Below are positions 8,995 through 18,721 of a stretch of 64,000 nucleotides of DNA, in pieces (the first letter of the stretch is position 1; every line of letters begins with the position of its first letter). Under the pieces are notes generated by a model. The model ran no database searches. It was not told where the DNA came from and saw only the letters and a program-made list of their open reading frames with translations. The DNA comes from Pseudomonas sp. Bc-h (GTDB taxonomy: Bacteria > Pseudomonadota > Gammaproteobacteria > Pseudomonadales > Pseudomonadaceae), in assembly GCF_002080045.1 (NCBI RefSeq), contig NZ_MUIN01000004.1:124146-188145 (forward strand). Direction: 5' to 3'. The position numbers and the translations under genes were made by a program.

Positions 8995-9098
8995 CGTTCC
9001 CACGCTCTGCGTGGGAATGCAGTTCAGGACGCTCGGCGTCCTTCACATGGGACGCAGAGCATCCCGGGATGCGTTCCCACGGGGAGCGTGGGAACGAT
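8995..9098. repeat. Long intergenic palindrome, CGTTCCCACGCTCTGCGTGGGAA family
   Basis: Two outward GTTCCCACGC/GCGTGGGAAC hairpins flank a central GGACGC...GCGTCC hairpin. The same arrangement recurs at about 33.46 kb and 45.65 kb. It sits between soxG and purU, inside what is probably one transcription unit. Confidence 0.85.
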
Positions 9099-9104
9099 CA
9101 ATGG

Positions 9105-9737
9105 TTACGCCGCAACGCCCAAGCCGTACTCAGCACTCGCATCCTGCAGCCACAGCCACCAATAATCGGAGAAGCTGCGACGGATCAGCAGTTCCCAGGT
9201 TTCTTCCCCTGTACGGCGGATCACCAGTTGCGATTTGGCGAACACGGTGCCGACGGCTTTGCCGACCGGGAAGTTGCTCGGGTGTACGTCATAGCTGGTG
9301 GACTTCATCAGCACTTCACGCACTTTCGGGCCGGTCAGCTCCAGCAGCGATTGACCACCGCTGACGTTGACCACCTGGATGTGCAAACCATCCAGCGCTT
9401 CACGCAGTTTTTGCTCAGCGGCGAATTCTTCGCCGGTCGGCACGATCAGCAGCCACTCATCCGGGCCCATCCATTGGATCGAGCTCTCACCGCTGACCAC
9501 CAGCGCCAGTGCGCTTGGCAATTCCATGCCCAGCGCCTTATGGACGCCCGCCGCAAATGCTGGATCGTGGGCATCGCCACGAATGGTCAGGTGGCCCAGC
9601 AGTTTTTTCTCGCGCAGCACCACACCCGGGTTGGTGCGGCCTTTGCCGACCAGGCTTTTCAGGTCGGCATGAAACAGAGGCGACTCGACTTTGACGTCGG
9701 TCGTTGGCCGCTGTTGGTAAACGTTGGCTGTGGTCAT
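9105..9737 (-). CDS. soxG: Sarcosine oxidase gamma subunit
   Basis: Gamma subunit (210 aa) of heterotetrameric sarcosine oxidase, which oxidatively demethylates sarcosine to glycine, passing the one-carbon unit to THF or releasing formaldehyde, with H2O2 formation. Family segments seen are ESPLFHADLKSL near the start, WMGPDEWLLIVP in the centre and DVHPSNFPVGKAVGTVFAKSQLVIRRTGEETWELLIRRSF at the end. Start ATG 9737 follows AGGTGC; the frame upstream to 9806 is not family-like. It is the last sox gene of the minus-strand glyA-soxBDAG unit, separated from soxA by a REP palindrome. Confidence 0.92.
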   Translation of the reverse strand: MTTANVYQQRPTTDVKVESPLFHADLKSLVGKGRTNPGVVLREKKLLGHLTIRGDAHDPAFAAGVHKALGMELPSALALVVSGESSIQWMGPDEWLLIVPTGEEFAAEQKLREALDGLHIQVVNVSGGQSLLELTGPKVREVLMKSTSYDVHPSNFPVGKAVGTVFAKSQLVIRRTGEETWELLIRRSFSDYWWLWLQDASAEYGLGVAA

Positions 9738-9798
9738 AGAGCACCTGTCTTGAATTCTGTTATACCGGTTGACGCAACATGTGTGGTGCTTCTTCGCC

Positions 9799-9868
9799 TG
9801 TAGCACTTGGGCTTGCCGGCGGTGGCGGCTTTGAGATCGCTACCGCCGGCAAGCCGTGCTGCTACAAG
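9799..9868. repeat. REP-like palindrome, GCTTGCCGGCGG family
   Basis: Arms TGTAGCAC...GGCTTGCCGGCGG and CCGCCGGCAAGCC...GCTGCTACA. It lies between soxA and soxG in the same operon, where it could tune relative expression or mRNA stability. Confidence 0.85.
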
Positions 9869-9887
9869 AGTCAGCAAGCCTGAAGGC

Positions 9888-12800
9888 TTATTCCACGTTT
9901 TGCCGGTCACCCTTAGGATCGAAGAACACCGAGGACACGATTTCCGCCTCGATCACCGAGCCGTCAGCCTGAGGCGAGAACACACGCTCACCCATGCGCT
10001 TAAGACCGCCCTTGACCACGCCCATCGCGAACGAATAACCCAGCGAGTTCGCCGCGTAGCTCGATGTCACGTGACCCACCATGGTCATCGGAATCGATTG
10101 CTTCGGATCGAACACCAACTGCGCGCCTTCCGGCAGCCACTTGTTCGGATCGATCGGCTTCAGACCCACCAACTGCTTACGGTCATCGCGCAAGCAATCT
10201 TCACGGTTCATGCCGCGCTGTCCGAGCCACGAGAACGGCTTGGTGCGACCGACACACCAGCCCATGTTGAGGTCGTCCGGGTTCATCGAACCGTCGGTGT
10301 CCTGGCCGACGATGATGAAGCCCTTCTCGGCCCGCAGTACGTGCATGGTTTCGGTGCCGTACGGGGTCAGGTTGTACTTCTTGCCCGCCTCGGCGATTTT
10401 TTCCAGAACACCCATGGCGTAGTCGGCCTGGATGTTCACTTCGTATGAAAGCTCACCGGTAAACGAAATCCGGAATACGCGAGCCGGAACACCACCGACG
10501 AGGCCTTCTTTCCAGGTCATGAACGGGAAGGCTTCACGCCCTAAGTCGATATCGGTCACTTCGCCGAGCAGCTTGCGGCTGTTGGGGCCCGACAAGGTCA
10601 GGGTCGCGTAGTGATCGGTCACGGAGGTGAAGTACACCTTCAGGTCCGGCCATTCGGTCTGCTGGTAGATTTCCAGCCATTGCAGGACGCGCGCAGCGCC
10701 CCCCGTGGTGGTGGTCATGATGAAATGGTTGTCGGCGACGCAGGCAGTGACACCGTCGTCGAAGACCATGCCGTCTTCTTTACACATCAGGCCGTAACGC
10801 GCCTTGCCCACATCGAGCTTGGTCCAGGCGTTGGTGTAGATGCGGTTCAGGAACTCGCGCGCATCCGGGCCTTGAATGTCGATCTTGCCGAGGGTCGAGG
10901 CGTCCAGCAGGCCAACGCTGTCGCGCACGGCTTTGCATTCGCGGCGCACGGCTGCATGAATATCTTCACCGGCTTTCGGGAAGTACCAAGGACGTTTCCA
11001 CTGGCCGACGTCTTCGAACTCGGCACCGTTTTTCACGTGCCAGGCGTGCAGCGCAGTGAAGCGCACAGGCTCGAAGATGTGGCCGCAGTGACGACCGGCC
11101 ACCGCGCCGAAAGTGACCGGCGTGTAGTTCGGACGGAACATGGTGGTGCCCATCTCGGGGATCGAGACGTTCAGCGAGCGAGCCGCGATGGCCAGACCGT
11201 TGACGTTACCCAGCTTGCCCTGATCGGTACCGAAGCCCAGCGCGGTATAGCGTTTGACGTGCTCGACCGACTCAAAGCCCTCGCGGGTCGCCAGTTCGAT
11301 GGCAGCGGCGGTGACATCGTTCTGCAGGTCGACGAACTGCTTCGGCGCGCGGGCAGTGCCCTTCTCGTGCGGCACCTGGAACAGCGCCAGCGTCGGCTCT
11401 TCAACGCGGCTCAGGGCTTTTGGCATCACGCCTTCGACCAGTTGGAAACCGGCTTCGCTGGCTGCGCGAACGCCGCCTTCGAAACCGTCGGCCAGCGAGT
11501 CGGCCAGTGCGTAGACGCCGTTCACGCCACCAACGCACACGCGTTTCTGTGGCGCTTCACCTGGTACGAAACCGAGGATGTCTTCGCGCCAGACCGGCTT
11601 GCCACCCAAGTGGGACGCCAGGTGAACAATCGGGCTGTAGCCGCCGGAGCTGGCGATCAGGTCGCAATCGAGCCACTCGCCCGGGCTGGTGACTTTGTGT
11701 GCCTTGACGTCGATGGCCGCAACGCGGGCACCGCTTACGCGTTTGCTTCCGCGAGCTTCAACGACAGCGCTACCGGTCAGAATGCGAATACCCTTCGCGC
11801 GCGCCTCCTCAACCAGCGCGCCACGTGGGTTGTGACGGGCGTCGGCGACGGCGATCACTTGCAAGCCGGCATCGAGCCAGTCCAGCGCGACGCGGTAGGC
11901 GTAGTCGTTGTTGGTCGACAGCACCAGCTTCTTGCCTGGCGCCACGCCATAACGACGGACATAAGTGGAAACGGCACCGGCCAGCATGTTGCCCGGCACG
12001 TCGTTGTTGCCGTACACCAACGGACGTTCGTGAGTACCAGTCGCCAGCACGACACGCTTGGCGCGAACCCGGTGCATGCGCTGACGCACCTGACCGATTG
12101 GCGCGCGGTCGCCGAGGTGATCGGTCAGACGCTCGTGAATGGTCAGGAAGTTGTGGTCGTGGTAGCCGTTGACGGTAGCGCGCGGCAACAGAACCACGTT
12201 GGCCAGACCTTTGAGCTCGGCAACGACAGTGGCAACCCACTCCGCCGCCGGCTTGCCGTCCAGGCTCTCACGGGAATCCAGCAGACTGCCGCCAAACTCT
12301 TCCTGTTCGTCGGCCACGATCACGCGAGCACCGCTGCGTGCGGCAGCCAATGCAGCGGCCAGACCGGCAGGGCCCGCGCCCACAACCAGCACGTCGCAGT
12401 GCTGGTTCATGTTGTCGTAAGTGTCCGGATCGTTTTCGGTCGGCGAACGGCCCAGACCTGCGGCCTTACGAATGTACTTCTCGTAGGTCATCCAGAACGA
12501 TTGCGGGTACATGAAGGTTTTGTAGTAGAAGCCCGGCGGCATCAGCTTGCCGCCGACCTTGCCGAGAATCCCCATCATGTCGGTGTTCACGCTCGGCCAG
12601 CCGTTCGTGCTGGTGGCGACCAAACCGGAATACAGCGCCTGTTGCGTGGCACGCACGTTCGGAATCTGAGTGGCTTCGGTGGCGCCGATTTGCAGGACTG
12701 CGTTCGGCTCTTCGGACCCGGCGGCGAAGATGCCGCGAGGACGCGAATATTTGAAGCTGCGACCGATGATGTCCACGCCATTGGCCAGCAGAGCTGCGGC

Positions 12801-12908
12801 GAGGGTGTCGCCTTCGAAGCCCTGGTAGGTCTGACCGTTGAAGTTGAAGTTCAGGACCTTGCTGCGGTCGATGCGGCCGCCGTTAGGCAGGCGATTGGAC
12901 TGGCTCAT
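9888..12908 (-). CDS. soxA: Sarcosine oxidase alpha subunit
   Basis: Large alpha subunit of 1006 aa, the usual length for tetrameric sarcosine oxidase. The N-terminal part resembles a ferredoxin-like/substrate domain (YQGFEGDTLAAALLANGVDIIGRSFKYSRPRGI). A Rossmann NAD-binding motif, GAGPAG, is at 177-182, with a second dinucleotide-binding region around LVYGNNDVPGNML. The C-terminal roughly 400 residues are an aminomethyltransferase (GcvT)-like folate-binding domain (RECKAVRDSVGLLDASTLGKIDI ... LSGPNSRKLL). It overlaps soxD by 4 bases, indicating coupled translation. Antisense frames of up to 780 codons across this gene are compositional shadows. Confidence 0.96.
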   Translation of the reverse strand: MSQSNRLPNGGRIDRSKVLNFNFNGQTYQGFEGDTLAAALLANGVDIIGRSFKYSRPRGIFAAGSEEPNAVLQIGATEATQIPNVRATQQALYSGLVATSTNGWPSVNTDMMGILGKVGGKLMPPGFYYKTFMYPQSFWMTYEKYIRKAAGLGRSPTENDPDTYDNMNQHCDVLVVGAGPAGLAAALAAARSGARVIVADEQEEFGGSLLDSRESLDGKPAAEWVATVVAELKGLANVVLLPRATVNGYHDHNFLTIHERLTDHLGDRAPIGQVRQRMHRVRAKRVVLATGTHERPLVYGNNDVPGNMLAGAVSTYVRRYGVAPGKKLVLSTNNDYAYRVALDWLDAGLQVIAVADARHNPRGALVEEARAKGIRILTGSAVVEARGSKRVSGARVAAIDVKAHKVTSPGEWLDCDLIASSGGYSPIVHLASHLGGKPVWREDILGFVPGEAPQKRVCVGGVNGVYALADSLADGFEGGVRAASEAGFQLVEGVMPKALSRVEEPTLALFQVPHEKGTARAPKQFVDLQNDVTAAAIELATREGFESVEHVKRYTALGFGTDQGKLGNVNGLAIAARSLNVSIPEMGTTMFRPNYTPVTFGAVAGRHCGHIFEPVRFTALHAWHVKNGAEFEDVGQWKRPWYFPKAGEDIHAAVRRECKAVRDSVGLLDASTLGKIDIQGPDAREFLNRIYTNAWTKLDVGKARYGLMCKEDGMVFDDGVTACVADNHFIMTTTTGGAARVLQWLEIYQQTEWPDLKVYFTSVTDHYATLTLSGPNSRKLLGEVTDIDLGREAFPFMTWKEGLVGGVPARVFRISFTGELSYEVNIQADYAMGVLEKIAEAGKKYNLTPYGTETMHVLRAEKGFIIVGQDTDGSMNPDDLNMGWCVGRTKPFSWLGQRGMNREDCLRDDRKQLVGLKPIDPNKWLPEGAQLVFDPKQSIPMTMVGHVTSSYAANSLGYSFAMGVVKGGLKRMGERVFSPQADGSVIEAEIVSSVFFDPKGDRQNVE

Positions 12909-13219
12909 ACCTTGTCTCCCTTACCGACTGCGGGAACCTTGTTCACAAACTGAGGCTTGGTGCCAATCGGATAGGTTTCGAGAATTTCGTAAGTCACGGT
13001 GTCACGCGTGGCGTTGAAGTACTGGCGGCAACCGGCGGCGTGAATCCAAAGTTCGTGATGCAGGCCGCGCGGGTTGTCGCGGAAAAACATGTAGTCGCCC
13101 CACTCCTCGTCGGTGCAGGACGCTGGGTCCAGCGGACGCGGAATGTGCGCCTGACCGGAGCCGTGGAATTCCTCTTCGGAGCGCAGTTCGCCACAGTGAG
13201 GACAGAAGATATGCAACAT
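12905..13219 (-). CDS. soxD: Sarcosine oxidase delta subunit
   Basis: Small zinc-binding delta subunit of 104 aa. Zinc ligands match the known set: Cys6 and Cys9 (FCPHCG), His60 and Cys64 (IHAAGC). Other conserved parts are DEEWGDYMFFRDNPRGLHHELW and RDTVTYEILETYPIG. The stop overlaps the soxA start by 4 bases, and the start is 15 bases after soxB. The subunit stabilises the alpha-beta interface of the complex. Confidence 0.96.
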   Translation of the reverse strand: MLHIFCPHCGELRSEEEFHGSGQAHIPRPLDPASCTDEEWGDYMFFRDNPRGLHHELWIHAAGCRQYFNATRDTVTYEILETYPIGTKPQFVNKVPAVGKGDKV

Positions 13220-13234
13220 AAGGAAATTCTCCTG

Positions 13235-14485
13235 TTAGTGGGCGACAGCCGCAGCGCCGTGTTCGTCGATAAGGGCGCCGTTGTGGAAACGGTCGATGGA
13301 GAAAGGTTTTGCCAATGGGTGCATTTCGCCCTTCGCCAGGCTTGCAGCGAAGACGTTGCCCGAACCCGGCGTTGCCTTGAAGCCGCCAGTCCCCCAACCG
13401 CAGTTGAAGAACATGTTCGGTACAGGCGTCTTGGAAATGATCGGGCACGCATCCGGCGTGGTGTCGACGATGCCGCCCCACTGACGGTTCATGCGCACGC
13501 GCGACAGGACCGGGAACATCTCGACGATGGCCTGAATGGTGTGCTCGATCACCGGATACGAACCGCGCTGACCGTAGCCGACCCAGCCGTCGATACCGGC
13601 GCCGATCACCAGGTCGCCCTTGTCGGACTGGCTGATGTACCCGTGAACGGCGTTGGACATGATCACGCTGTCGATAATCGGTTTGATCGGCTCGGACACC
13701 AGCGCTTGCAGCGGGTGGGATTCGATCGGCAGACGGAAGCCTGCGAGTTTGGCCATGTGGCCCGAGTTACCGGCGGTCACCACCCCGACGCGCTTGGCGC
13801 CGATGAAGCCCTTGTTGGTTTCAACGCCGACACACACGCCGTTTTCCTTGCGGAAACCGGTAACTTCGGTCTGTTGGATCAGGTCCACGCCCAAGGCGTC
13901 GGCAGCACGGGCAAAGCCCCAGGCCACGGCGTCGTGACGCGCTACGCCGCCGCGACGTTGTACAGTTGCGCCGATGATCGGGTAACGGGTGTTCTTCGAG
14001 CAGTCCAGGTACGGAATCTCTTCGGCCACTTGCTTGCCGTTGAGCAGTTCGCCGTCCACGCCGTTCAGACGGTTGGCGCTGACGCGACGCTCGGAGTCAC
14101 GCATGTCCTGCAGGGTGTGGCACAGGTTGTACACGCCGCGCTGGGAGAACATGACGTTGTAGTTAAGGTCCTGGGACAGGCCTTCCCACAGCTTCATCGC
14201 GTGTTCGTACAAGTGCGCAGACTCGTCCCAGAGGTAGTTGGAACGCACGATGGTGGTGTTACGGGCGGTGTTGCCGCCGCCCAACCAGCCTTTCTCGACC
14301 ACGGCAACGTTGGTGATGCCGTGTTCTTTGGCCAGGTAATAAGCCGTCGCCAGACCGTGACCGCCGCCGCCGACGATAACCACGTCGTAGACCTTTTTAG
14401 GGGTCGGCGTGCGCCACATGCGCTGCCAGTTTTCGTGGTGGCTGAGGGAGTGTTTGAAGAGGCCGAAGCCTGAGTAATGTTGCAT
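13235..14485 (-). CDS. soxB: Sarcosine oxidase beta subunit
   Basis: Catalytic flavoprotein subunit (416 aa) of tetrameric sarcosine oxidase, in the DAO family. The Rossmann motif [20 protein letters not shown] at about residues 33-52 binds non-covalent FAD. The His in [10 protein letters not shown] (residue 184) lies where the covalent FMN histidine is expected. The flavin-domain ending [15 protein letters not shown] is also typical. It follows glyA by 15 bases and precedes soxD by 15, fitting a glyA-soxBDAG operon. In P. aeruginosa this operon is controlled by GbdR and, reportedly, SouR; neither regulator is in this window. Confidence 0.96.
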   Translation of the reverse strand: MQHYSGFGLFKHSLSHHENWQRMWRTPTPKKVYDVVIVGGGGHGLATAYYLAKEHGITNVAVVEKGWLGGGNTARNTTIVRSNYLWDESAHLYEHAMKLWEGLSQDLNYNVMFSQRGVYNLCHTLQDMRDSERRVSANRLNGVDGELLNGKQVAEEIPYLDCSKNTRYPIIGATVQRRGGVARHDAVAWGFARAADALGVDLIQQTEVTGFRKENGVCVGVETNKGFIGAKRVGVVTAGNSGHMAKLAGFRLPIESHPLQALVSEPIKPIIDSVIMSNAVHGYISQSDKGDLVIGAGIDGWVGYGQRGSYPVIEHTIQAIVEMFPVLSRVRMNRQWGGIVDTTPDACPIISKTPVPNMFFNCGWGTGGFKATPGSGNVFAASLAKGEMHPLAKPFSIDRFHNGALIDEHGAAAVAH

Positions 14486-14500
14486 GGTGCTACTCCTGAC

Positions 14501-15754
14501 TCAGCGGTAAACCGGGAAATCGGCGCACAGCGCGGCAACCTGACTGGCAACATTGGCCTCGACATCGGCATCGCCGAGGTTGTCGAGGATGTCGCAGATC
14601 CAGCCGGCCAGCGTGACGCATTGGGTAACTTTGAAACCGCGGGTGGTGACCGCCGGGGTGCCGATACGCAGGCCCGAAGTCACGAACGGCGATTGCGGGT
14701 CGTTCGGTACGGCGTTCTTGTTCACGGTGATGTGGGCGCGACCGAGCGCGGCATCAGCGTCTTTACCGGTGAGGCCCTGACGAATCAGGCTGACCAGGAA
14801 CAGGTGGTTGTCGGTGCCGCCGGAAACAACGTCGTAACCGCGATCGATGAACACCTGGGCCATGGCCTGGGCGTTATCGATCACTTGCTGTTGATAAGCC
14901 TTGAAACCTGGCTCCATCGCTTCTTTGAAGCACACCGCCTTACCGGCGATCACGTGCATCAACGGGCCACCTTGGGCACCGGGGAACACGGCGGAGTTGA
15001 GCTTCTTCTCGATCTCTTCGTTGGCCTTGGCCAGGATCAGACCGCCACGAGGACCGCGCAGGGTTTTGTGGGTGGTGGTGGTGACCACGTCTGCGTAGGG
15101 CAGCGGGTTCGGGTACAGGCCAGCAGCGACCAGACCGGCCACATGCGCCATGTCAACGAACAGCAGCGCGCCGACTTTGTCAGCAATCTGACGGAAGCGT
15201 GGGAAATCCAGCGTCTTGGAGTAAGCCGAGAAGCCGGCAACGATCATTTTTGGCTTGTGCTCGACGGCCAGACGCTCGACTTCATCGTAATCGATCAGGC
15301 CGGTGGCGGTGTCGATGCCGTATTGAACAGCGTTGTAGAGCTTGCCCGAGGACGACACTTTGGCGCCGTGGGTCAGGTGACCGCCGTGGGCCAGGCTCAT
15401 GCCCAGGATGGTGTCGCCCGCTTGAATCAGTGCTAGGTAAACGGCGCTGTTGGCCGACGATCCGGAGTGTGGCTGCACGTTGGCGTAATCAGCACCGAAC
15501 AGCTGTTTGGCGCGATCGATGGCCAGTTGCTCGACTTTGTCGACATGCTCGCAGCCGCCGTAGTAACGCTTGCCCGGGTAGCCTTCGGCGTATTTGTTGG
15601 TTAGGCCGCTGCCTTGGGCTTCCATCACGCGCTTGCTGGTGTAGTTCTCCGAGGCGATCAGCTCGATGTGATCTTCCTGACGCTGATCTTCGGCATTCAT
15701 CGCTGCCAACAGTGCATCGTCATAACCCTGGATCTGGTCTTGCTTGCTGAACAT
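14501..15754 (-). CDS. glyA: Serine hydroxymethyltransferase
   Basis: PLP enzyme (417 aa) interconverting serine and glycine with 5,10-methylene-THF. Seen are [21 protein letters not shown] near the N-terminus, the PLP lysine motif [14 protein letters not shown], and the C-terminal [14 protein letters not shown]. As the first gene of the minus-strand glyA-sox unit, it uses the glycine and methylene-THF produced by sarcosine oxidase to make serine, so it is probably the catabolic glyA1 copy. The upstream 387 bases probably hold the inducible promoter. Confidence 0.96.
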   Translation of the reverse strand: MFSKQDQIQGYDDALLAAMNAEDQRQEDHIELIASENYTSKRVMEAQGSGLTNKYAEGYPGKRYYGGCEHVDKVEQLAIDRAKQLFGADYANVQPHSGSSANSAVYLALIQAGDTILGMSLAHGGHLTHGAKVSSSGKLYNAVQYGIDTATGLIDYDEVERLAVEHKPKMIVAGFSAYSKTLDFPRFRQIADKVGALLFVDMAHVAGLVAAGLYPNPLPYADVVTTTTHKTLRGPRGGLILAKANEEIEKKLNSAVFPGAQGGPLMHVIAGKAVCFKEAMEPGFKAYQQQVIDNAQAMAQVFIDRGYDVVSGGTDNHLFLVSLIRQGLTGKDADAALGRAHITVNKNAVPNDPQSPFVTSGLRIGTPAVTTRGFKVTQCVTLAGWICDILDNLGDADVEANVASQVAALCADFPVYR

Positions 15755-16141
15755 CGCGGTTCTCCCAGCGGCGGCGCGGCGCCTGAATTATCGATGGGGC
15801 TTTGGATTGCCCCTTGGCAGCGATGGTATGACCGACGCAGACAGCCTAGATGCCTGCGCACGCCACGCAATGGTGCGTTTACGACATGGGTTGGCGGGGA
15901 GGGATAAACCCACGATTCGTCAGCCTGACGAAGGCGGTCAAATGCGCATCGCACGCCTGGACTGCTGCGCAAATCAATCGAATGGGCCGCAGGCGCAAAG
16001 TCCGTTCGTCGGCCAATGATGAAATACAGGCCCGCACTGTCATTTCTGACAGGTTCGCGAATTTTGGAATCACGCTAAGGTGGTTTCCTCCTGCTGAGAG
16101 CAGTTCGGGAAATACCAAACTCAATGGAATGGAGATGAAAA
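15755..16141. other. Intergenic region upstream of glyA, divergent promoters
   Basis: No convincing gene in these 387 bases. It separates the minus-strand glyA-sox unit from two plus-strand unknown genes. It must contain the glyA promoter, and by analogy with P. aeruginosa a GbdR operator would be expected, but I cannot point to its half-sites. The right end (from about 16020) becomes more AT-rich and leads into GGAGATG before the next start. Confidence 0.6.
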
Positions 16142-16342
16142 ATGACAACGGTGAAATTTCAGACTCAAGATAAAAAAGACGTAACGGGAATTAAAGCCGC
16201 GCCTTCCGAACTTACGGCTTATCTAAATAAAGACGATAAATTTCGCGGAGCCAGCGGAACTTACACCGTGCTTTATAAAGAACTGGTAGCCGGCGCAGAC
16301 CCTTATTGGATTGTTTACCTTGAGCTGGATTCAGACAAGTAA
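16142..16342 (+). CDS. Small hypothetical protein
   Basis: A 66-aa protein that I do not recognise. It begins MTTVKFQTQDKKDVTGIKAAPSE and ends YWIVYLELDSDK. It is hydrophilic, with no signal peptide or membrane helix, and looks like a small beta-rich domain. A good ribosome site (GGAGATG) precedes the ATG by about 6 bases, and codon use is AT-richer than in glyA. It lies 171 bases upstream of another unknown gene on the same strand, and the pair may form an accessory unit inserted between glyA and alaC. Confidence 0.6.
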   Translation: MTTVKFQTQDKKDVTGIKAAPSELTAYLNKDDKFRGASGTYTVLYKELVAGADPYWIVYLELDSDK

Positions 16343-16513
16343 AAGAACGCCATCGGCCCAGGATGCGCCGTCATACAGCCCGTCCTGGATCACTAAATTG
16401 ATTCCCGAACCTACGACCGACCTCATGGGTCGCCTGACGACCATCGAAACTCTCGGGCAAAAGATGCCAGGAAACAGTCGAGCAACTTCATGTTCGGGAT
16501 GAAGGAGATGATC

Positions 16514-17230
16514 ATGAGAACAACCACCAGGACGCACATTCTGACGCCCGCACTATGGAGAGAGTTGAGGTCGAGGAGAACTCATCAACCACTGGCGACC
16601 GACCCCCTGCTCTTTCTCTCCCAAGGGGTCTTTCATGATTCAAGCGTACAAGGCTTCGTCGCGCTAAGGACGATTCGAGAGCTGAACACTACTGAGGCGC
16701 GCGCCACCGTTTATATCGAGGGCTCAGAGACATCGCTCTCCAGTAACATTTCAGTGACTGACGCCAGGCTTTACGCAACCGCACAAGACATCATTCATCA
16801 AAATGGCGCCTACCACTCGGTGGTTTTCAAACTTATTTCTTATCCCGAAGGCGTAGCTGTTTCCGAAATTTATCTATGGCCAATACCGCCTTCTGCATTA
16901 CCAGAAACCATCGAATCAGACCTGCCGCTATCTCTTTCCAAAGGCTCGGCTTTCTACGCAAGTGCCACTGAGGAAGACATCGTGATGGACAGAACTATCA
17001 GGATGTTGGAGGACGGTAAAACTTCGATAAACATCCGCACGGTTGAAGGGCAGAGTTACAAAACTACAGTACCCGCAGCTGAAGCATCCCGATATGCAAT
17101 GCCTGGCGACTATTATGTGGAGCGGGGTAGTGACGAACTGTCCATCGTCTATGGCGTCACTACCCTACCTGAACTCCCATCATCGCCGATAATTAAATAT
17201 ACACCCTTACCAGCGATGACAGGCCCGTAA
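16514..17230 (+). CDS. Hypothetical protein
   Basis: A 238-aa protein not recognised. Start ATG 16514 is chosen because GAAGGAG lies 6 bases upstream; ATGs at 16490 and 16508 lie before or inside that site. The first 15 residues are basic (MRTTTRTHILTPALWRELRSRR), then the protein is acidic and beta-like with no membrane helix. Two similar-looking segments (ATVYIEGSETSLSSNISVTDARLYA and TSINIRTVEGQSYKTTVPAAEASRY) suggest an internal duplication of a small domain. It ends 26 bases before the convergent alaC stop. Confidence 0.65.
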   Translation: MRTTTRTHILTPALWRELRSRRTHQPLATDPLLFLSQGVFHDSSVQGFVALRTIRELNTTEARATVYIEGSETSLSSNISVTDARLYATAQDIIHQNGAYHSVVFKLISYPEGVAVSEIYLWPIPPSALPETIESDLPLSLSKGSAFYASATEEDIVMDRTIRMLEDGKTSINIRTVEGQSYKTTVPAAEASRYAMPGDYYVERGSDELSIVYGVTTLPELPSSPIIKYTPLPAMTGP

Positions 17231-17256
17231 CGACCTTGGCACATGAGTGCCGAGAT

Positions 17257-18471
17257 TCAACTTTTCTGCGCGACCAGGCCGTCAGCCCGGAACATGCTGC
17301 GAATGCCTCGTACTGCTTGACGAATCCGGTCTTGGTTCTCGATCAGGGCGAACCGTACGTGATCGTCGCCGTATTCGCCAAAACCGACACCCGGCGAAAC
17401 GCAGACTTTGGCTTCGAGCAGCATTTTCTTGGCGAACTCCAGCGACCCGAGATGCGCGTAGGCTTCGGGGATCTTGGCCCAGACATACATCGAAGCTTTC
17501 GGGTTTTCGACCATCCAGCCCAGTTCATGCAGACCTTTGACCAGCACGTTGCGGCGTTGACGATATTGCTCGGCGATGTCGAGCACGCATTGCTGATCAC
17601 CTTCAAGTGCCGCAATGGCGGCGACTTGCAGCGGTGTGAACGTGCCGTAGTCGTGGTAGCTCTTGATTCGGGCCAGGGCATTGACCAGTTCCGGGTTACC
17701 GACCATGAAGCCGATGCGCCACCCCGCCATGTTGTAGCTCTTGGACAGGGTGAAGAACTCCACCGCAATGTCCTTGGCGCCGGGCACCTGCATGATTGAC
17801 GGAGCTTTCCAGCCGTCGTAGACGATGTCGGCGTAGGCCAGGTCGTGAACCACAAGTACGTCGTACTGTTTGGCCAATGCGACGACGCGCTCGAAGAAGT
17901 CCAGTTCGACGCACTGGGCGGTCGGGTTGGACGGAAAGCCCAGGATCATCATCTTTGGCTTGGGGATCGAGCCGCGAATGGCTTTTTCCAGCTCGGCGAA
18001 GAAGTCCACGCCCGGCACCAGCGGCACGGAGCGCACCTGCGCGCCAGCAATGACTGCACCGTAGATGTGAATCGGATAACTGGGGTTCGGTACCAGCACG
18101 GTGTCGCCCTGGTCGAGGGTGGCGAGCATCAGGTGTGCCAGGCCCTCTTTGGAGCCGATGGTGACGATGGCTTCGCTTTCCGGGTCGATATCGACCTCGT
18201 AGCGCGTTTTGTACCAGCTTGATATCGCCCGACGCAGACGTGGAATGCCACGCGAAGTCGAGTAGCCGTGAGTGTCTTCACGTTGGGCGACGGTGACCAG
18301 TTTTTCGACGATATGCGGCGGCGTTGCCCCATCGGGGTTGCCCATGCTCAGGTCGATGATGTCCTCACCACGACGACGAGCAGCCATTTTCAGCTCGGCA
18401 GTGATGTTGAACACGTAAGGAGGGAGTCGATCGATGCGCGCAAAGCGGCGCGGCGAACCTTGGTCTGCCAT
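17257..18471 (-). CDS. alaC: Alanine transaminase, class I/II aminotransferase
   Basis: PLP-dependent aminotransferase of 404 aa closely resembling AlaC (glutamate-pyruvate aminotransferase). Features are RIDRLPPYVFNITAELKMAARRRGEDIIDLSMGNPDG at the N-terminus, the GSKEGLAHL segment, SNPTAQCV for substrate carboxylate, the PLP lysine in TLSKSYNMAGWRIGF, and the C-terminal arginine region DDHVRFALIEN. ATG 18471 is chosen, with AGAGG 6 bases upstream; the frame extends upstream to 18750 through palindromic sequence that is not coding. It acts in the cytoplasm to balance pyruvate/alanine and glutamate. Confidence 0.9.
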   Translation of the reverse strand: MADQGSPRRFARIDRLPPYVFNITAELKMAARRRGEDIIDLSMGNPDGATPPHIVEKLVTVAQREDTHGYSTSRGIPRLRRAISSWYKTRYEVDIDPESEAIVTIGSKEGLAHLMLATLDQGDTVLVPNPSYPIHIYGAVIAGAQVRSVPLVPGVDFFAELEKAIRGSIPKPKMMILGFPSNPTAQCVELDFFERVVALAKQYDVLVVHDLAYADIVYDGWKAPSIMQVPGAKDIAVEFFTLSKSYNMAGWRIGFMVGNPELVNALARIKSYHDYGTFTPLQVAAIAALEGDQQCVLDIAEQYRQRRNVLVKGLHELGWMVENPKASMYVWAKIPEAYAHLGSLEFAKKMLLEAKVCVSPGVGFGEYGDDHVRFALIENQDRIRQAVRGIRSMFRADGLVAQKS

Positions 18472-18600
18472 GGAGGCCTCTAGAAGACGTAAGCGCCCGG
18501 AACCGTCCGAGCGACGCTGGCCACTGCGGTGGCCTGGTGCGGAAGATAAGGGCGCTGATGGCGGTTGTCTAGAGCGATTTTCAGCGCACGCCACAGATCC

Positions 18601-18712
18601 CTGTGGGAGCTGCTGGAGGTTGCGACAGTGGCGAATGCGGTGGGGCAGTTGGTCGGGATGCGTCTGAAACGACCCGTTCGCCACCGTCGTAACCTCCGGC
18701 AGTTCCCACAGA
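18601..18712. repeat. Long inverted repeat, CTGTGGGAGCTGC-GGAGGTT family
   Basis: Left arm begins CTGTGGGAGCTGCTGGAGG and right arm ends CCTCCGGCAGTTCCCACAG, with GGCGAA and TTCGCC continuing inward. Arms are about 35 bases with a 40-base loop. It lies between two same-strand genes (TraX-like and alaC) and is of the same family as the repeat at 26.1 kb. Confidence 0.85.
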
Positions 18713-18721
18713 GTGAGCGAC

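Noticed and set aside
10611..12953. 780-codon open frame on the plus strand
   Set aside because: It is exactly antisense to soxA, which has full family similarity; long antisense frames arise from GC-rich codon use.
13040..15436. Two long plus-strand frames across soxB and glyA
   Set aside because: Shadows of well-identified minus-strand genes.
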